A stretch of 35,602 bases of DNA from Clostridia bacterium (GCA_017398595.1 JAFQFR010000009.1:1-35602), one strand, 5' to 3'. Numbered from the stretch's first letter, positions 7,294 to 14,615 are shown. The notes: a model not told the origin generated them from the letters alone. Numbers and translations: made by a program.

Positions 7294-7541
7294 TTCGCCA
7301 ACTCCAAAAATGCTTCGATATTCTCCTGCAGAATCGTATCGGCAGCCGCGTCTATTTTGGCTTTGCGCATCTGCATCGCCGCCGCAATGGCTTCGTATTC
7401 TGCAAAATCCACAACGACATAGCGCGGTTTGTTATTTTTCATGATCACCGCCATGCCGTCCTCGTCCACCATGCGAACGACCTTTGAAAAATTCTGATTT
7501 GCGTCCGTCATCGGAACAAGCAAATTGGTATTTACCATCAT
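7290..7541 (-). CDS. Phd/YefM-type antitoxin
   Basis: An 83-aa protein with the Phd/YefM N-terminal fold: VNTNLLVPMTDANQNFSKVV, then a MVDEDGMAVIMKNNKPRYVVVDFAEYEAI segment matching the family's strand-helix core. The C-terminal third (about 55-83) is helical and charged and would wrap the toxin. The start at 7541 follows GAGGTG with a 6-base gap; a GTG at 7550 is possible but lies within the RBS. In such pairs the antitoxin binds its own promoter and represses the operon. Confidence 0.87.
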   Translation of the reverse strand: MMVNTNLLVPMTDANQNFSKVVRMVDEDGMAVIMKNNKPRYVVVDFAEYEAIAAAMQMRKAKIDAAADTILQENIEAFLELAK

Positions 7542-7600
7542 ACAAATCACCTCTGTTATTAGTATATCCGAAACTTAGGATAAAATCAACCTATTTTTAA

Positions 7601-7630
7601 AAAAAGGCTTGCCGAAGCAAGCCTTTTTTT
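7601..7630. terminator. Hairpin terminator upstream of the antitoxin gene
   Basis: AAAAAGGCTTGC, loop CGAA, GCAAGCCTTTTTTT. It closes the leftward transcript of fliB and the transposase remnant before the toxin-antitoxin promoter, and could act in both directions. Confidence 0.8.
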
Positions 7631-7634
7631 ACTT

Positions 7635-7912
7635 TCAATGCGTGTCAAAATACTTTTTCAGCGGGTTGTTTTCGATATATTTCCATGCTTCCTGATGCGC
7701 TTTTTCATTTCGCAAAATGCGATCGTTAAAGGATTTTTGCCATATGGAAACGCCGATCTGCTTTGGTTTCATTGACCCGATGACAGTTGAAACCATAGGG
7801 ATACTTTTTTATTTGCAACACAGACGGTTACAAAATACGCACCGGCTGCGGAATAGTCGTATCCCTCCAGCCGTATCTTTTTCCGAACACGGAAACTTTC
7901 ATTTTCATTCAT
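7635..7912 (-). pseudogene. Decayed Y1/REP-associated transposase with central deletion
   Basis: On the minus strand, ATG at 7912 opens a frame beginning MNENESFRVRKKIRLEGYDY and continuing to AYFVTVCVANKK, the N-terminus of Y1_Tnp (RAYT/IS200-like) transposases. After about 7805 a different frame gives VSTVIGSMKPKQIGVSIWQ, then KSFNDRILRNEKAH and YIENNPLKKYFDTH before the stop at 7635, the C-terminus of the same family. The central third, with the HUH motif and usually the catalytic Tyr region, is missing, and the two ends are out of frame. The start overlaps the fliB stop by 8 bases. Such transposases mobilise palindromic repeats, which is notable here, but this copy must be inactive. Confidence 0.85.
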
Positions 7913-8849
7913 AGCTTTCAATATTCTCCCTCAGCACATCGAGCAGGACGTACACGTTTTCGTCGGAGTATTCGATCTCGCTCGAGAACATGCGGCAGAG
8001 TTCGACTTGCTCGGCAAAGGTGAAGTCGCCGCTTTGCGTCCACATAAGCGCGCCGAGGGCGTACAGCAGCGTGTAACCGAGGGCGGCGAACGCCGCACGC
8101 GCGGTGGCTTCATTGAGATCGGGCGCGTTGGCAAAGTGGCGGTAGATGAGGTAGACTAACAGTTGTTCGTATTCGGTCTGCCGTGCGGACATGTGCGCGG
8201 CAAAGCCGCCGAAATCTATGGTTTGCCACCTGTCACGCAGTGTTTCGAGCAATTTTGTCCAGTGCTCGTCCAAGCGTTCGAGGTCGAGGAAAATTTCCGC
8301 CCACTCGCCAAGGTCTTTTTCGGGCAGTGCCGCGCCGCAGAGCGTCAGCATCTCGCCGATGCGCGCGGAGACAGGCTTTTCGCGGTTTTGCAGCAGGGCG
8401 ATCACCCGGTCGCGCAAAGTGATGATCTCGTCGGTGCTCTCCCCGCCGCCGATCAGCACAGTCGGCGTTTTCTTGCCGAGGATCAACCGCGCGGCTTCCT
8501 CACAGCAGAGTCCCAGCCCGATCTCCACGCGGTCGGGCAGTTCGTTTTTGAAGCGCGGATGGTCGGTGCAGATGCCGCAGAGATGCTCTTCGCCGAGGTG
8601 GATATAGATGTCGCAGAGGTTGGATGCATTCAGAAACGGGCAGCGCTCGTCCGCGCCGAGCACAAAATGCGGCTCGCCGTCCCAGGCAATATTGGCACGC
8701 AGCCGCGCACCCATCTCGCCCCAAACGGTGCGATAATACGCCGCCGTGTCCGCGTCAATGTCGATCTCCCACCCGATGCAGCAGTTGTGCTTGCACGCAC
8801 CGCCGATGCACCGAAAATCCCTGTAATAATCCGGAAAAATATGCTCCAT
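7905..8849 (-). CDS. fliB: Flagellin lysine-N-methylase-like protein FliB
   Basis: A 314-aa protein with the FliB/YkgJ-type Cys cluster: FRCIGGACKHNCCIGW near residues 12-27, then CPFLN, CDIYIHLG and CGICTDHPRF before about 110, and GLCCEEAAR near 125. FliB methylates lysines of flagellin in Salmonella, and the clustered Cys residues probably hold a metal centre. Clostridial genomes often carry it without nearby flagellar genes, as here, so its substrate is uncertain. The start at 8849 is chosen because GAGGTG lies 6 bases upstream; a GTG at 8858 overlaps the RBS. It is leftward, between the halves of the spoVA locus. Confidence 0.88.
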   Translation of the reverse strand: MEHIFPDYYRDFRCIGGACKHNCCIGWEIDIDADTAAYYRTVWGEMGARLRANIAWDGEPHFVLGADERCPFLNASNLCDIYIHLGEEHLCGICTDHPRFKNELPDRVEIGLGLCCEEAARLILGKKTPTVLIGGGESTDEIITLRDRVIALLQNREKPVSARIGEMLTLCGAALPEKDLGEWAEIFLDLERLDEHWTKLLETLRDRWQTIDFGGFAAHMSARQTEYEQLLVYLIYRHFANAPDLNEATARAAFAALGYTLLYALGALMWTQSGDFTFAEQVELCRMFSSEIEYSDENVYVLLDVLRENIESYE

Positions 8850-9029
8850 CCCACTCACCTCTTTACGGATAGTATAACAGATTGTAGATAAATTGTCTAT
8901 AAGAATTTATACGATACCTCCATCGAATCCCGCCCCTACATTGGTACAGCGGCACCCGTCAAACTTTCTTTCTCCCTTGCATAAAATCCCACCATTTGCA
9001 AACACTAACGGCAAAACGGAGGGATGGCT

Positions 9030-10019
9030 ATGATCGTAAAAACCAACAACGCATACATTATGTCCTTTGCGGCGGCGGTGGGCAAAAAAGAGGGCGAGGG
9101 ACCGCTCGGAAACCGCTTTGACTACATCGACGAGGATGACCGCTTCGGCATGAAGACCTGGGAGATGGCGGAGAGCGAATGCTCGCGCCTGGCGCTCTCG
9201 CTGGCGTTCAACAAAGCGCCGATGGCGCCCTCGGATGTGGATTATCTCATCGCGGGCGACCTCGAAAACCAGTGCGTGGCGTCCTGCTACGGGCATCTCG
9301 CCTTTGAGATCCCCTATATCGGCATCTACGGCGCGTGCTCCAACCTCACCGAGGGCATGGCGCTCGCCTCGATGCTGATCTCGGGCGGTGCTGCACGCCG
9401 TATCGCGGTGGTGACCTCGTCGCACAACTGCGCCGCCGAGCGGCAGTTCCGCTCCCCGATCGAGTACGGCGGACAGCGCACCCCCACCGCGCAATGGACG
9501 GTGACGGGCGCGGGCGGCTACGTCATCGGCGAGTGCGGCAAGGCGAAGATCGCCGACTGCATGATCGGTGTGGTGCAGGACAAGGGGCAGAGCGACGTCA
9601 CCAACATGGGCGCCGCCATGGCGCCTGCGGCGGCGGACACACTGCTGCGCTATTTCAAGGAATCGAACACCAATGCGCACGACTATGACCTCATCATCAC
9701 GGGCGACCTCGGCGACCATGGCAGCATGCTGTTCAAGCACATCTGCGAGATCAGCGGTTACGAGGTCGGAAACCACACCGACTGTGGAAAACTCATGTAC
9801 TCGGACGAGCAGGACGTACACGCGGGCGCGAGCGGCTGCGGCTGCATTGCGACGGTGTTCGGCGGGCACTTTCTGCCGCACATCGAGTGCGGCAAGCTGA
9901 AAAATGTGCTGTTGATGGCGACGGGCGCGCTGATGAGCAAGGATTCGGTCACGCAGGGGCAGAACATCCCGTCGATCTCGCATCTGGTGCACATCGTATA
10001 CGAGGAGGGAAAGCAATGA
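9030..10019 (+). CDS. spoVAD: Stage V sporulation protein AD
   Basis: A 329-aa thiolase-fold protein that in Bacillus binds dipicolinic acid and sits at the inner spore membrane with the other SpoVA proteins. Recognisable stretches include GPLGNRFDYIDEDDRFGMKT, GIYGACSNLTEGM (thiolase-like Cys region), SSHNCAAERQFRSPIEYGGQ and GDLGDHG. ATG at 9030 gives a 7-base gap from GGAGG; the ATG at 9024 is too close. The stop overlaps the spoVAE start (ATGA). It cannot be read from the spoVAC promoter, because a terminator and 2.5 kb of opposite-strand genes intervene, so it needs its own promoter; only a weak sigma-G-like -10 (CATAAAA, 8980-8986) is visible. Confidence 0.96.
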   Translation: MIVKTNNAYIMSFAAAVGKKEGEGPLGNRFDYIDEDDRFGMKTWEMAESECSRLALSLAFNKAPMAPSDVDYLIAGDLENQCVASCYGHLAFEIPYIGIYGACSNLTEGMALASMLISGGAARRIAVVTSSHNCAAERQFRSPIEYGGQRTPTAQWTVTGAGGYVIGECGKAKIADCMIGVVQDKGQSDVTNMGAAMAPAAADTLLRYFKESNTNAHDYDLIITGDLGDHGSMLFKHICEISGYEVGNHTDCGKLMYSDEQDVHAGASGCGCIATVFGGHFLPHIECGKLKNVLLMATGALMSKDSVTQGQNIPSISHLVHIVYEEGKQ

Positions 10020-10384
10020 GCGACTGGACGACCTATTTGTATGCCTTTTTGATCGGCGGCGGCTTCTGCGTGATCGCGCAGATCCTGATCGACAAGACCG
10101 AGCTGACGCCCGCGCGCATTTTGGTGGTGTACGTTTCGGCAGGCGTGCTGCTCGGCGCGCTCGGCTGGTACGACCCCATCAAGGAGTTGGCAGGCAGCGG
10201 CGCGACCGTGCCGCTGACAGGCTTTGGCGCAAATATCGCCGCCGGCGTGAAAAAAGCCATTGAACAGGACGGCTTTCTCGGCATTTTCAAGGGCGAATTC
10301 ACCGCCGCCGCCGCAGGTTGCTCCGCCGCGCTCATCTTCGGCTACCTCGCCGCGCTCATCTTCAAAGGCAAACGAAAAGGGTGA
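10016..10384 (+). CDS. spoVAE: Stage V sporulation protein AE
   Basis: A 122-aa membrane protein homologous to SpoVAC, with AFLIGGGFCVIAQILIDKT near the start and AGSGATVPLTGFGANIAAGV mid-protein, the family hallmark. About four hydrophobic helices. Its start overlaps the spoVAD stop by 4 bases, so the two are coupled. SpoVAC, SpoVAD and SpoVAE form the minimal conserved dipicolinate transport set of spore-formers; all three are present here, in two pieces. Confidence 0.94.
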   Translation: MSDWTTYLYAFLIGGGFCVIAQILIDKTELTPARILVVYVSAGVLLGALGWYDPIKELAGSGATVPLTGFGANIAAGVKKAIEQDGFLGIFKGEFTAAAAGCSAALIFGYLAALIFKGKRKG

Positions 10385-10391
10385 GGAGTTA

Positions 10392-10512
10392 GCCTCCCTT
10401 GTCTAAAGGGAGGGGGACCGCATCGCGGTGGAGGGATACAGTTTAAACAAGCATCAAATTTTCCGTATCCCCCAGTCAGCTACGCTGACAGCCCCCTTTA
10501 GGCAAGGAGGCC
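10392..10512. repeat. Family A palindrome, copy 1
   Basis: Starts GCCTCCCTTGTCTAAAGGGA and ends with the inverted CCCCCTTTAGGCAAGGAGGC. It has inner arms GGACCGC and GCGGTGGAGGGATAC, and a centre of about 26 bases between GGATAC and GTATCCC. This is one of about eight copies or fragments in the window. Confidence 0.9.
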
Positions 10513-10570
10513 TTTATAACGATAAACTTCCCTTTATCAAAGTAACACTAAACGATTCCTTTTATTTTTA

Positions 10571-10599
10571 TCACACTTCTTCTTTCTTCTGCATATACT
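10571..10599 (+). promoter_or_regulatory. Possible sigma-E promoter of the spoVM operon
   Basis: TCACACT (10571-10577), a 14-base spacer and CATATACT (10592-10599). The -10 matches the mother-cell sigma-E pattern (CATACANT) at 7 of 8 positions; the -35 is weaker. B. subtilis spoVM is sigma-E dependent, which supports the reading. Confidence 0.4.
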
Positions 10600-10631
10600 T
10601 GTAGCAGACGGGTATGTTAGGAGGAGTACAC

Positions 10632-10790
10632 ATGCACAACTTGAAATGCGCGGCAAAGCTGATCGGACTGACGATCCTTGCGTTCGGACTGGGACTGCTT
10701 TTGTCCTTTTTCCTGCCGGACGGCTTTTTGGTCGTGATCGAGGCAGTCGTCATCATCGGTATCGGCTTTTTGTTCTTCTCCACAAAATGA
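10632..10790 (+). CDS. 52-aa two-helix membrane protein upstream of spoVM
   Basis: A short gene with a strong AGGAGGAG RBS 6-7 bases before the ATG. The product has two hydrophobic stretches (about residues 9-28 and 31-49) joined at LPDGF, with few charges (MHNLKCAAK at the start, STK at the end). It is probably a small inner-membrane hairpin protein. I do not know the family. It ends 33 bases before the SpoVM-like peptide and is probably co-transcribed with it, so a sporulation role in the mother cell is plausible. Confidence 0.7.
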   Translation: MHNLKCAAKLIGLTILAFGLGLLLSFFLPDGFLVVIEAVVIIGIGFLFFSTK

Positions 10791-10823
10791 CTTGCCCCGC
10801 TTTGCGAAAGGTAGAGCACCGAT

Positions 10824-10895
10824 ATGAAGATCATCACCGTAAAATCGCCCCGCGTCCTGCGCGGTATCTTAAAGAAATTGTTTAGAGCCAAATAA
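10824..10895 (+). CDS. spoVM: SpoVM-like 23-residue spore-coat peptide
   Basis: A 23-codon gene whose product begins MKIITVKSPRVLRGILKKL. Aligned without gaps to the 26-residue B. subtilis SpoVM (as I recall it, starting MKFYTIKLPKFLGGIV), it keeps Met1, Lys2, Thr5, Lys7, Pro9, Leu12, Gly14 and Ile15, with several conservative changes; Pro9 is the residue essential for curvature sensing. SpoVM is an amphipathic helix that recognises the convex forespore membrane and anchors SpoIVA, which is also encoded in this window (33711). The ribosome site is modest (AAAGGTAGAG, long spacing). A strong terminator begins at its stop codon. Confidence 0.78.
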   Translation: MKIITVKSPRVLRGILKKLFRAK

Positions 10896-10920
10896 AAAAG
10901 AGCCGCAAGGCTCTTTTTTT
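10893..10920 (+). terminator. Terminator after spoVM
   Basis: AAGAGCC, loop GCAA, GGCTCTT followed by a run of T. It begins at the spoVM stop codon and confirms this short gene ends a transcript. Confidence 0.9.
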
Positions 10921-10925
10921 GGTGG

Positions 10926-11160
10926 GGAATGTAGAAAACGGACAGTCGAGGACGCCTGTCCCTACAAATATACCCATTTGCGCGCATGGTTATGGCGACG
11001 CACAAACCTGTAGGGGAGGGGTCACCCCTCCCGAAGGATCTCGGGAGGAGATGATGAACAAAACGGGTCGTCGAGGACGCCGACCCCTACAAATTTAACA
11101 ATTTGCGCGCATCGTAGAGGTGACGTACAAACCTGTAGGGGAGGGGTTACCCCTCCCGCG
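10926..11160. repeat. Family B repeats, two tandem units
   Basis: Unit 1 (about 10926-11030) and unit 2 (about 11058-11160) share the order: GTCGAGGACGCC, CCCTACAAAT, ATTTGCGCGCAT, GACG(C/T)ACAAACCTGTAGGG, GAGGGG, CCCCTCCCG. Each carries short palindromes such as GGGAGGGGT-CA-CCCCTCCC. No gene is supported here. Confidence 0.8.
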
Positions 11161-11184
11161 AGCCGTGGCTTGATGTCGTACAAC

Positions 11185-11310
11185 CCCGCCCTTGGTCATC
11201 AAGGCGACTCTGACCGATCGCGAATAATGACCTTGTGTTCTGTCGCCTTTCGACCATGCCCACACCACCACAAGATCCCTCGGCTACGCTCGGGATGACA
11301 AGTGGTGGTG
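11185..11310. repeat. Family C repeat, copy 2 with flipped core
   Basis: Bases 11185-11270 match window bases 1-86 almost exactly. The core that follows (ATCCCTCGGCTACGCTCGGGAT) is the reverse complement of the core in copy 1, still flanked by CCACACCACC and GGTGGTG arms. The downstream half of the element is replaced by family B-like sequence. Confidence 0.85.
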
Positions 11311-11650
11311 CCGTTGTAGGGGACGGCGTCCTCGACGTCCCGCAGATCTTGGGCGGTGATGTTGTGCATGTAGAAAAATCCCTCATCTGTCAAACGCTCC
11401 GCGGTAAATGTGCATCGCCGCAGGCGAGGCAGGACGCGACCAAGCGAAATGTTTCTATTTTACCTTTGTCAGAGTCGCGTTCGACACCTTCCCCCATTGT
11501 GCAAAGCATGTAGCCATATCTTTCTTCGTTGGGGAAGGCTTGCGCATTGCTGCGGCGTCACACCCATCGTAGGGGAGGCAGGAATTTACACACGGGCGAT
11601 GGTATCCGCCTCTACGATGCATATATTTTTTAAAATTTTTTGAAAAGGGT
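11311..11650. other. Gene-free repeat-rich stretch
   Basis: Contains a family B fragment (GTAGGGGACGGCGTCCTCGA near 11317) and, at 11480-11560, CGACACCTTCCCCC with CGTTGGGGAAGG, a pair also present at 32140-32200. Neither open reading frame here has coding features. I see no gene. Confidence 0.55.
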
Positions 11651-11686
11651 GTGGGAAAAACTTTTTTATAAAAAAGTTTTTCCCAC
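11651..11686 (-). terminator. Probable spoIIE terminator hairpin
   Basis: A 16-bp stem, GTGGGAAAAACTTTTT with its complement around ATA, 20 bases past the spoIIE stop. It resembles the hairpin at 5387-5420. The tail read on the minus strand is only moderately T-rich. Confidence 0.55.
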
Positions 11687-11706
11687 ATATATTTATTTTT
11701 TCTATC

Positions 11707-14100
11707 TTATTCCGCTTTTTTGACCGCGATGACGGCGGCGGTCATGTCGTCGCGGCAGAGAGTATGTTTTTTCGCTTCGGCGAGGATCTTTTCGGCGGCG
11801 TCGGGCGCGGTGAGGTCGGTCGCACTCAAAAACTCACACAGCCACAGCGGCTCCTCGATGTCCTCGGTCACGCCGTCGCTGAGAATGATGATGCGGTCGC
11901 CGTCCTCACAGTCAAAGGTCGTGCGCTCGGCGTCCACATCCTCAAGGATCCCCAGCGGAAAGGTCTTGGAGCGGATCTTGAACAACTTGTTCCCGCGCTT
12001 GACAAACGAGGGCGCCGCGCCGCTCTTGATAAAGGATCCGCGCCCCGTGATTGTGTCGAGCTCAAACAGATCCAGCGTCGTGAATCCTTCCTCGCCGTCG
12101 GCACGCGCCAGCGCCGACAGCATCTCGATGCCCGAGGAAACGCTGTTGCCCGCGCGCAGCATTTTTTCGAGGAATACCGCGGCGGCAGTGCTCTTTTTCG
12201 CGGCGGCTCTGCCACTGCCCATGCCGTCGTTCACGAGCGTGTAAAAGTACCCGTTTTTGCCTGCGAACGCGGTCACGCGGTCGCCGTTTTCCTCGTCACC
12301 CTTGCCCGCCAGCGAATAGCTCGAACAGTGCACCGTAAGGATCGGCGCGGCATGGCAGATCATGTTGATGCCGCCGTCGGCAAACTCAAACATCGGGTCT
12401 TCCGCCCTGCCGCCGAGTGCCTTTTCGATGGCGCCTTTGATCGCGTCTGCCTTGCACTGCATCGCGCCCGACGCAAGTCGAAACGCGTACACTTTTTTAC
12501 ACCGCGTACCGTATACGCAGACTGCGTCCGCGCGAAAACCAATCTTGGCAAACTCGTCGAGCACGCGCCCGCGCGCCTCGCTGTTCGGCGCGTATTCGGC
12601 TTCGTTTTTTTGCAGTGCCTCGGACAAAACGCGGGCGAAAACCGCATAATCCACGGCAAATGCGCGAGTTTTGTCCTCTTTGAGCATGGTTTTGATCATG
12701 CGGCGGTTTTCGATCTCGATGTCCTCGAGCAGCTTGTCCGTGTTGTGGCAGCGCTGTACAAATGCGGGCGGCAGATCACTTTTTTGCACCGTTCCGTTTT
12801 TGTAAATTTTTGCACTGATCTTGTTGAGCGTGTCGAGCGTCACGGCATAGTCCCGCTGCCAGCAGAGGTCGCACGCCGCACAGCGGCGGCAGTAGCGGTC
12901 ACACACGCGGTCGCAGAGCTGACGCGTGTCGAAGATGCCGATGCGCACATTTTTGTCCGAAAGGTCGAAAAAAGTCTTTGAGAGCTCCTCAAACGACGCG
13001 GATATATCCTTGATCCTTTCGCGGCTGCTTTTCTCTTTGTAGGACAAAATTTCGGCTTCTGCGCTGCTTTTCTGTATCTTGCCCCCGCTGAAAAAGGGCA
13101 GGATCTTTTCCGCGGTCTTTTCACCCACGGGCGCGGAGAGTGCCGCACCGATCATAAACTCGGGGAAAAAGGACGCGAACAGCTCCACTCTGCCGATAAA
13201 GAACGTGATCGCGGCAAAGGAGATGGAGCCGACGCAGACCGCATAGAGCTTGGAGCGGGGAAAGAGCAGCGCCGCCAGTGCCGCCGCCACCGCAAAGGCG
13301 GGGGACAGCAGCGGCTCCGCCGCGAGGATGGAGAGCAGTGCGAAAAAGCAGGCGGTAAACGGATTTTTGCGCTTGGCGAGCAAAAAGCAGATGAACGCCG
13401 CGAGCAACACCGAAAAGGAGATGCCGAGCGGGTTTATCTCCGAGATCGCGTAGATAAAGCTGACGAGCAGCGCCACAAGTCCCGCTTCATAGCGAAATCC
13501 GCCCTGTTCGGTCGCCGAAAAATATCCCGTATAGAGATATGTAAGACAAGGGCACAGCAGCACGCAAAAGCATGTCCCCACGAGGTCGCCGACCGAAAAG
13601 CCGCCCATGGCCGTCTGCAGCATGCCCGCGGTGAATGCGGCAAGCGCCGCCGTGGCAAGGCGCAGCGTCTCGCTCTCGCAAAAGGCTTTTTCTCCTTTTA
13701 AAAAGGTATCCCGAAAGCTCTGTTTGATCGAAAGCGGCGAATCGGATGTGAACACCTTGGAGAAAATAAATCGGAAGAGCAGCAGTGCGACGGCGCCCGC
13801 GCCCGTGGGCAATTGCCGCCCGAGCAGGGAAAACACAAGCGTGCCGAGAAAGAAGAAGACCGTGTCCCCCCGCGCCGCCGCGATCAGTGCAAGTCCGAGC
13901 GGGTAGGTGGAAAGGGGCAGTACCTTTTGCGACAGGATCAGCGAAAACACACTCGGAGACAGCGCCGCGAAAATGCGGCGTATCCAATGCGCGATTTGCT
14001 CGGCGTCGCTCCTCTGTGCGACCTTTTGCCGCGCTTTATCCGCAAAATCGCTCACAGCCCCCGAAAAACGCCGCCAGGGAATAGCATCGAAGTATTTCAT
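11707..14100 (-). CDS. spoIIE: Stage II sporulation protein E, membrane-bound PP2C phosphatase
   Basis: A 797-aa protein. Residues 40-330 hold about ten hydrophobic helices. A central domain (about 340-560) includes a Cys cluster (CDRVCDRYCRRCAACDLCW) that in this family lies before the phosphatase. The C-terminal PP2C domain has VNDGMGSGRAAAKKS at 623-637, IILSDGVTED near 737-746 and RDDMTAAVI near 782, with the metal-binding Asp residues in place. SpoIIE dephosphorylates SpoIIAA-P, which releases sigma-F in the forespore, and it also interacts with FtsZ at the polar septum. spoIIAA, spoIIAB and sigF are not in the window. Length is close to the Bacillus protein. Confidence 0.97.
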   Translation of the reverse strand: MKYFDAIPWRRFSGAVSDFADKARQKVAQRSDAEQIAHWIRRIFAALSPSVFSLILSQKVLPLSTYPLGLALIAAARGDTVFFFLGTLVFSLLGRQLPTGAGAVALLLFRFIFSKVFTSDSPLSIKQSFRDTFLKGEKAFCESETLRLATAALAAFTAGMLQTAMGGFSVGDLVGTCFCVLLCPCLTYLYTGYFSATEQGGFRYEAGLVALLVSFIYAISEINPLGISFSVLLAAFICFLLAKRKNPFTACFFALLSILAAEPLLSPAFAVAAALAALLFPRSKLYAVCVGSISFAAITFFIGRVELFASFFPEFMIGAALSAPVGEKTAEKILPFFSGGKIQKSSAEAEILSYKEKSSRERIKDISASFEELSKTFFDLSDKNVRIGIFDTRQLCDRVCDRYCRRCAACDLCWQRDYAVTLDTLNKISAKIYKNGTVQKSDLPPAFVQRCHNTDKLLEDIEIENRRMIKTMLKEDKTRAFAVDYAVFARVLSEALQKNEAEYAPNSEARGRVLDEFAKIGFRADAVCVYGTRCKKVYAFRLASGAMQCKADAIKGAIEKALGGRAEDPMFEFADGGINMICHAAPILTVHCSSYSLAGKGDEENGDRVTAFAGKNGYFYTLVNDGMGSGRAAAKKSTAAAVFLEKMLRAGNSVSSGIEMLSALARADGEEGFTTLDLFELDTITGRGSFIKSGAAPSFVKRGNKLFKIRSKTFPLGILEDVDAERTTFDCEDGDRIIILSDGVTEDIEEPLWLCEFLSATDLTAPDAAEKILAEAKKHTLCRDDMTAAVIAVKKAE

Positions 14101-14151
14101 TTTGATAGTCCTTTGAATGTCCTTTCTTTTTATTTTCCTTTGTGTATCTAC

Positions 14152-14184
14152 ATTCTACAAAGGCGATCCGCAAAAGTCTGTCGC
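14152..14184 (-). promoter_or_regulatory. Possible spoIIE promoter with long spacer
   Basis: On the minus strand, GCGACA (14184-14179), a 21-base spacer and TAGAAT (14157-14152). B. subtilis spoIIE has an unusual 21-base spacer and is activated by Spo0A. The hexamers here are weak and no perfect TGTCGAA box is seen nearby, so this is tentative. The rest of 14101-14332 shows no gene. Confidence 0.3.
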
Positions 14185-14332
14185 GTCGGTGCTGTCCGAG
14201 AAAAGTTTATTTTGCGAAAAAGAAAGGGCAAAAGGCGGGAAATATCGGAGCTGATCATTTCCGCCGCGAATAAAAAAAAGACCTGTCGGAAAAAATAATT
14301 TCAGAAAGATGAAAATTATTTTCAAAAAAATG

Positions 14333-14361
14333 TTGACAAATCGTTTTTGTCCTGCTATAAT
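14333..14361 (+). promoter_or_regulatory. Consensus sigma-A promoter of tRNA-Thr
   Basis: TTGACA (14333-14338), exactly 17 bases, TATAAT (14356-14361). Both hexamers are perfect, as expected of a strong stable-RNA promoter; the start should fall about 5 bases before the mature tRNA. Confidence 0.95.
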
Positions 14362-14372
14362 AATCAAGGTTC

Positions 14373-14448
14373 GCTGCTATGGCTCAGTTGGTAGAGCACA
14401 TCCTTGGTAAGGATGAGGTCCCCAGTTCGAATCTGGGTAGCAGCTCCA
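14373..14448 (+). tRNA. tRNA-Thr (anticodon GGT)
   Basis: The acceptor arm GCTGCTA (14373-14379) pairs with TAGCAGC (14438-14444), followed by T and an encoded CCA. The D arm is GCTCAGTTGGTAGAGC. The anticodon stem is CATCC/GGATG around TTGGTAA, giving anticodon GGT (threonine). The T arm is CCCAG-TTCGAAT-CTGGG. All arms pair correctly. Confidence 0.96.
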
Positions 14449-14451
14449 AAC

Positions 14452-14482
14452 AAAAATCCTCCGCAATAGCGGGGGATTTTTT
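14452..14482 (+). terminator. Terminator of tRNA-Thr
   Basis: AAATCCTCCGC, loop AATA, GCGGGGGATTT followed by TTTTG, starting a few bases after the encoded CCA. Confidence 0.85.
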
Positions 14483-14586
14483 GTTTCGTGTTGTAAAAGG
14501 ATTCGAACTGCACATTTTTGCGTAGCAAAAATGTAAGCGTTTGCGGTCGAAGACAGCCGCGGTAAGCGAGAAGTTATCCGCAAACG

Positions 14587-14615
14587 TCAGTTCTGAATCT
14601 GGGTAGCAGCTCCAA
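14587..14615 (+). repeat. Duplicated tRNA-Thr 3' end
   Basis: CAGTTCTGAATCTGGGTAGC and the following AGCTCCAAA repeat the T-arm and acceptor end of the tRNA (14423-14450) with a single inserted T. The intervening 14483-14586 has a GTTTGCGG/CCGCAAAC pair but no gene. A 3'-end tRNA duplication is the usual scar of integration by a tRNA-targeting recombinase. Confidence 0.8.

Noticed and set aside
8958..8986. Sigma-G promoter upstream of spoVAD
   Set aside because: CATAAAA matches the -10 at six of seven positions but no GHATR element lies at the proper distance; recorded only as a weak candidate.
8907..10016. 369-codon minus-strand frame opposite spoVAD
   Set aside because: It is His/Arg/Ala-rich low-complexity translation typical of the antisense of a GC-rich gene; the plus strand encodes an unmistakable SpoVAD.
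10571..11005. 144-codon minus-strand frame over the spoVM region
   Set aside because: It crosses a terminator and family B repeats, and the plus strand carries two small genes with better signals.
10926..11160. Possible CRISPR array, because two units repeat
   Set aside because: Only two long units with unequal internal segments and palindromic arms; no short constant repeats with uniform spacers and no cas genes.
11764..12981. 405-codon plus-strand frame inside spoIIE
   Set aside because: Antisense to the SpoIIE phosphatase domain and membrane region; no RBS, no plausible fold.
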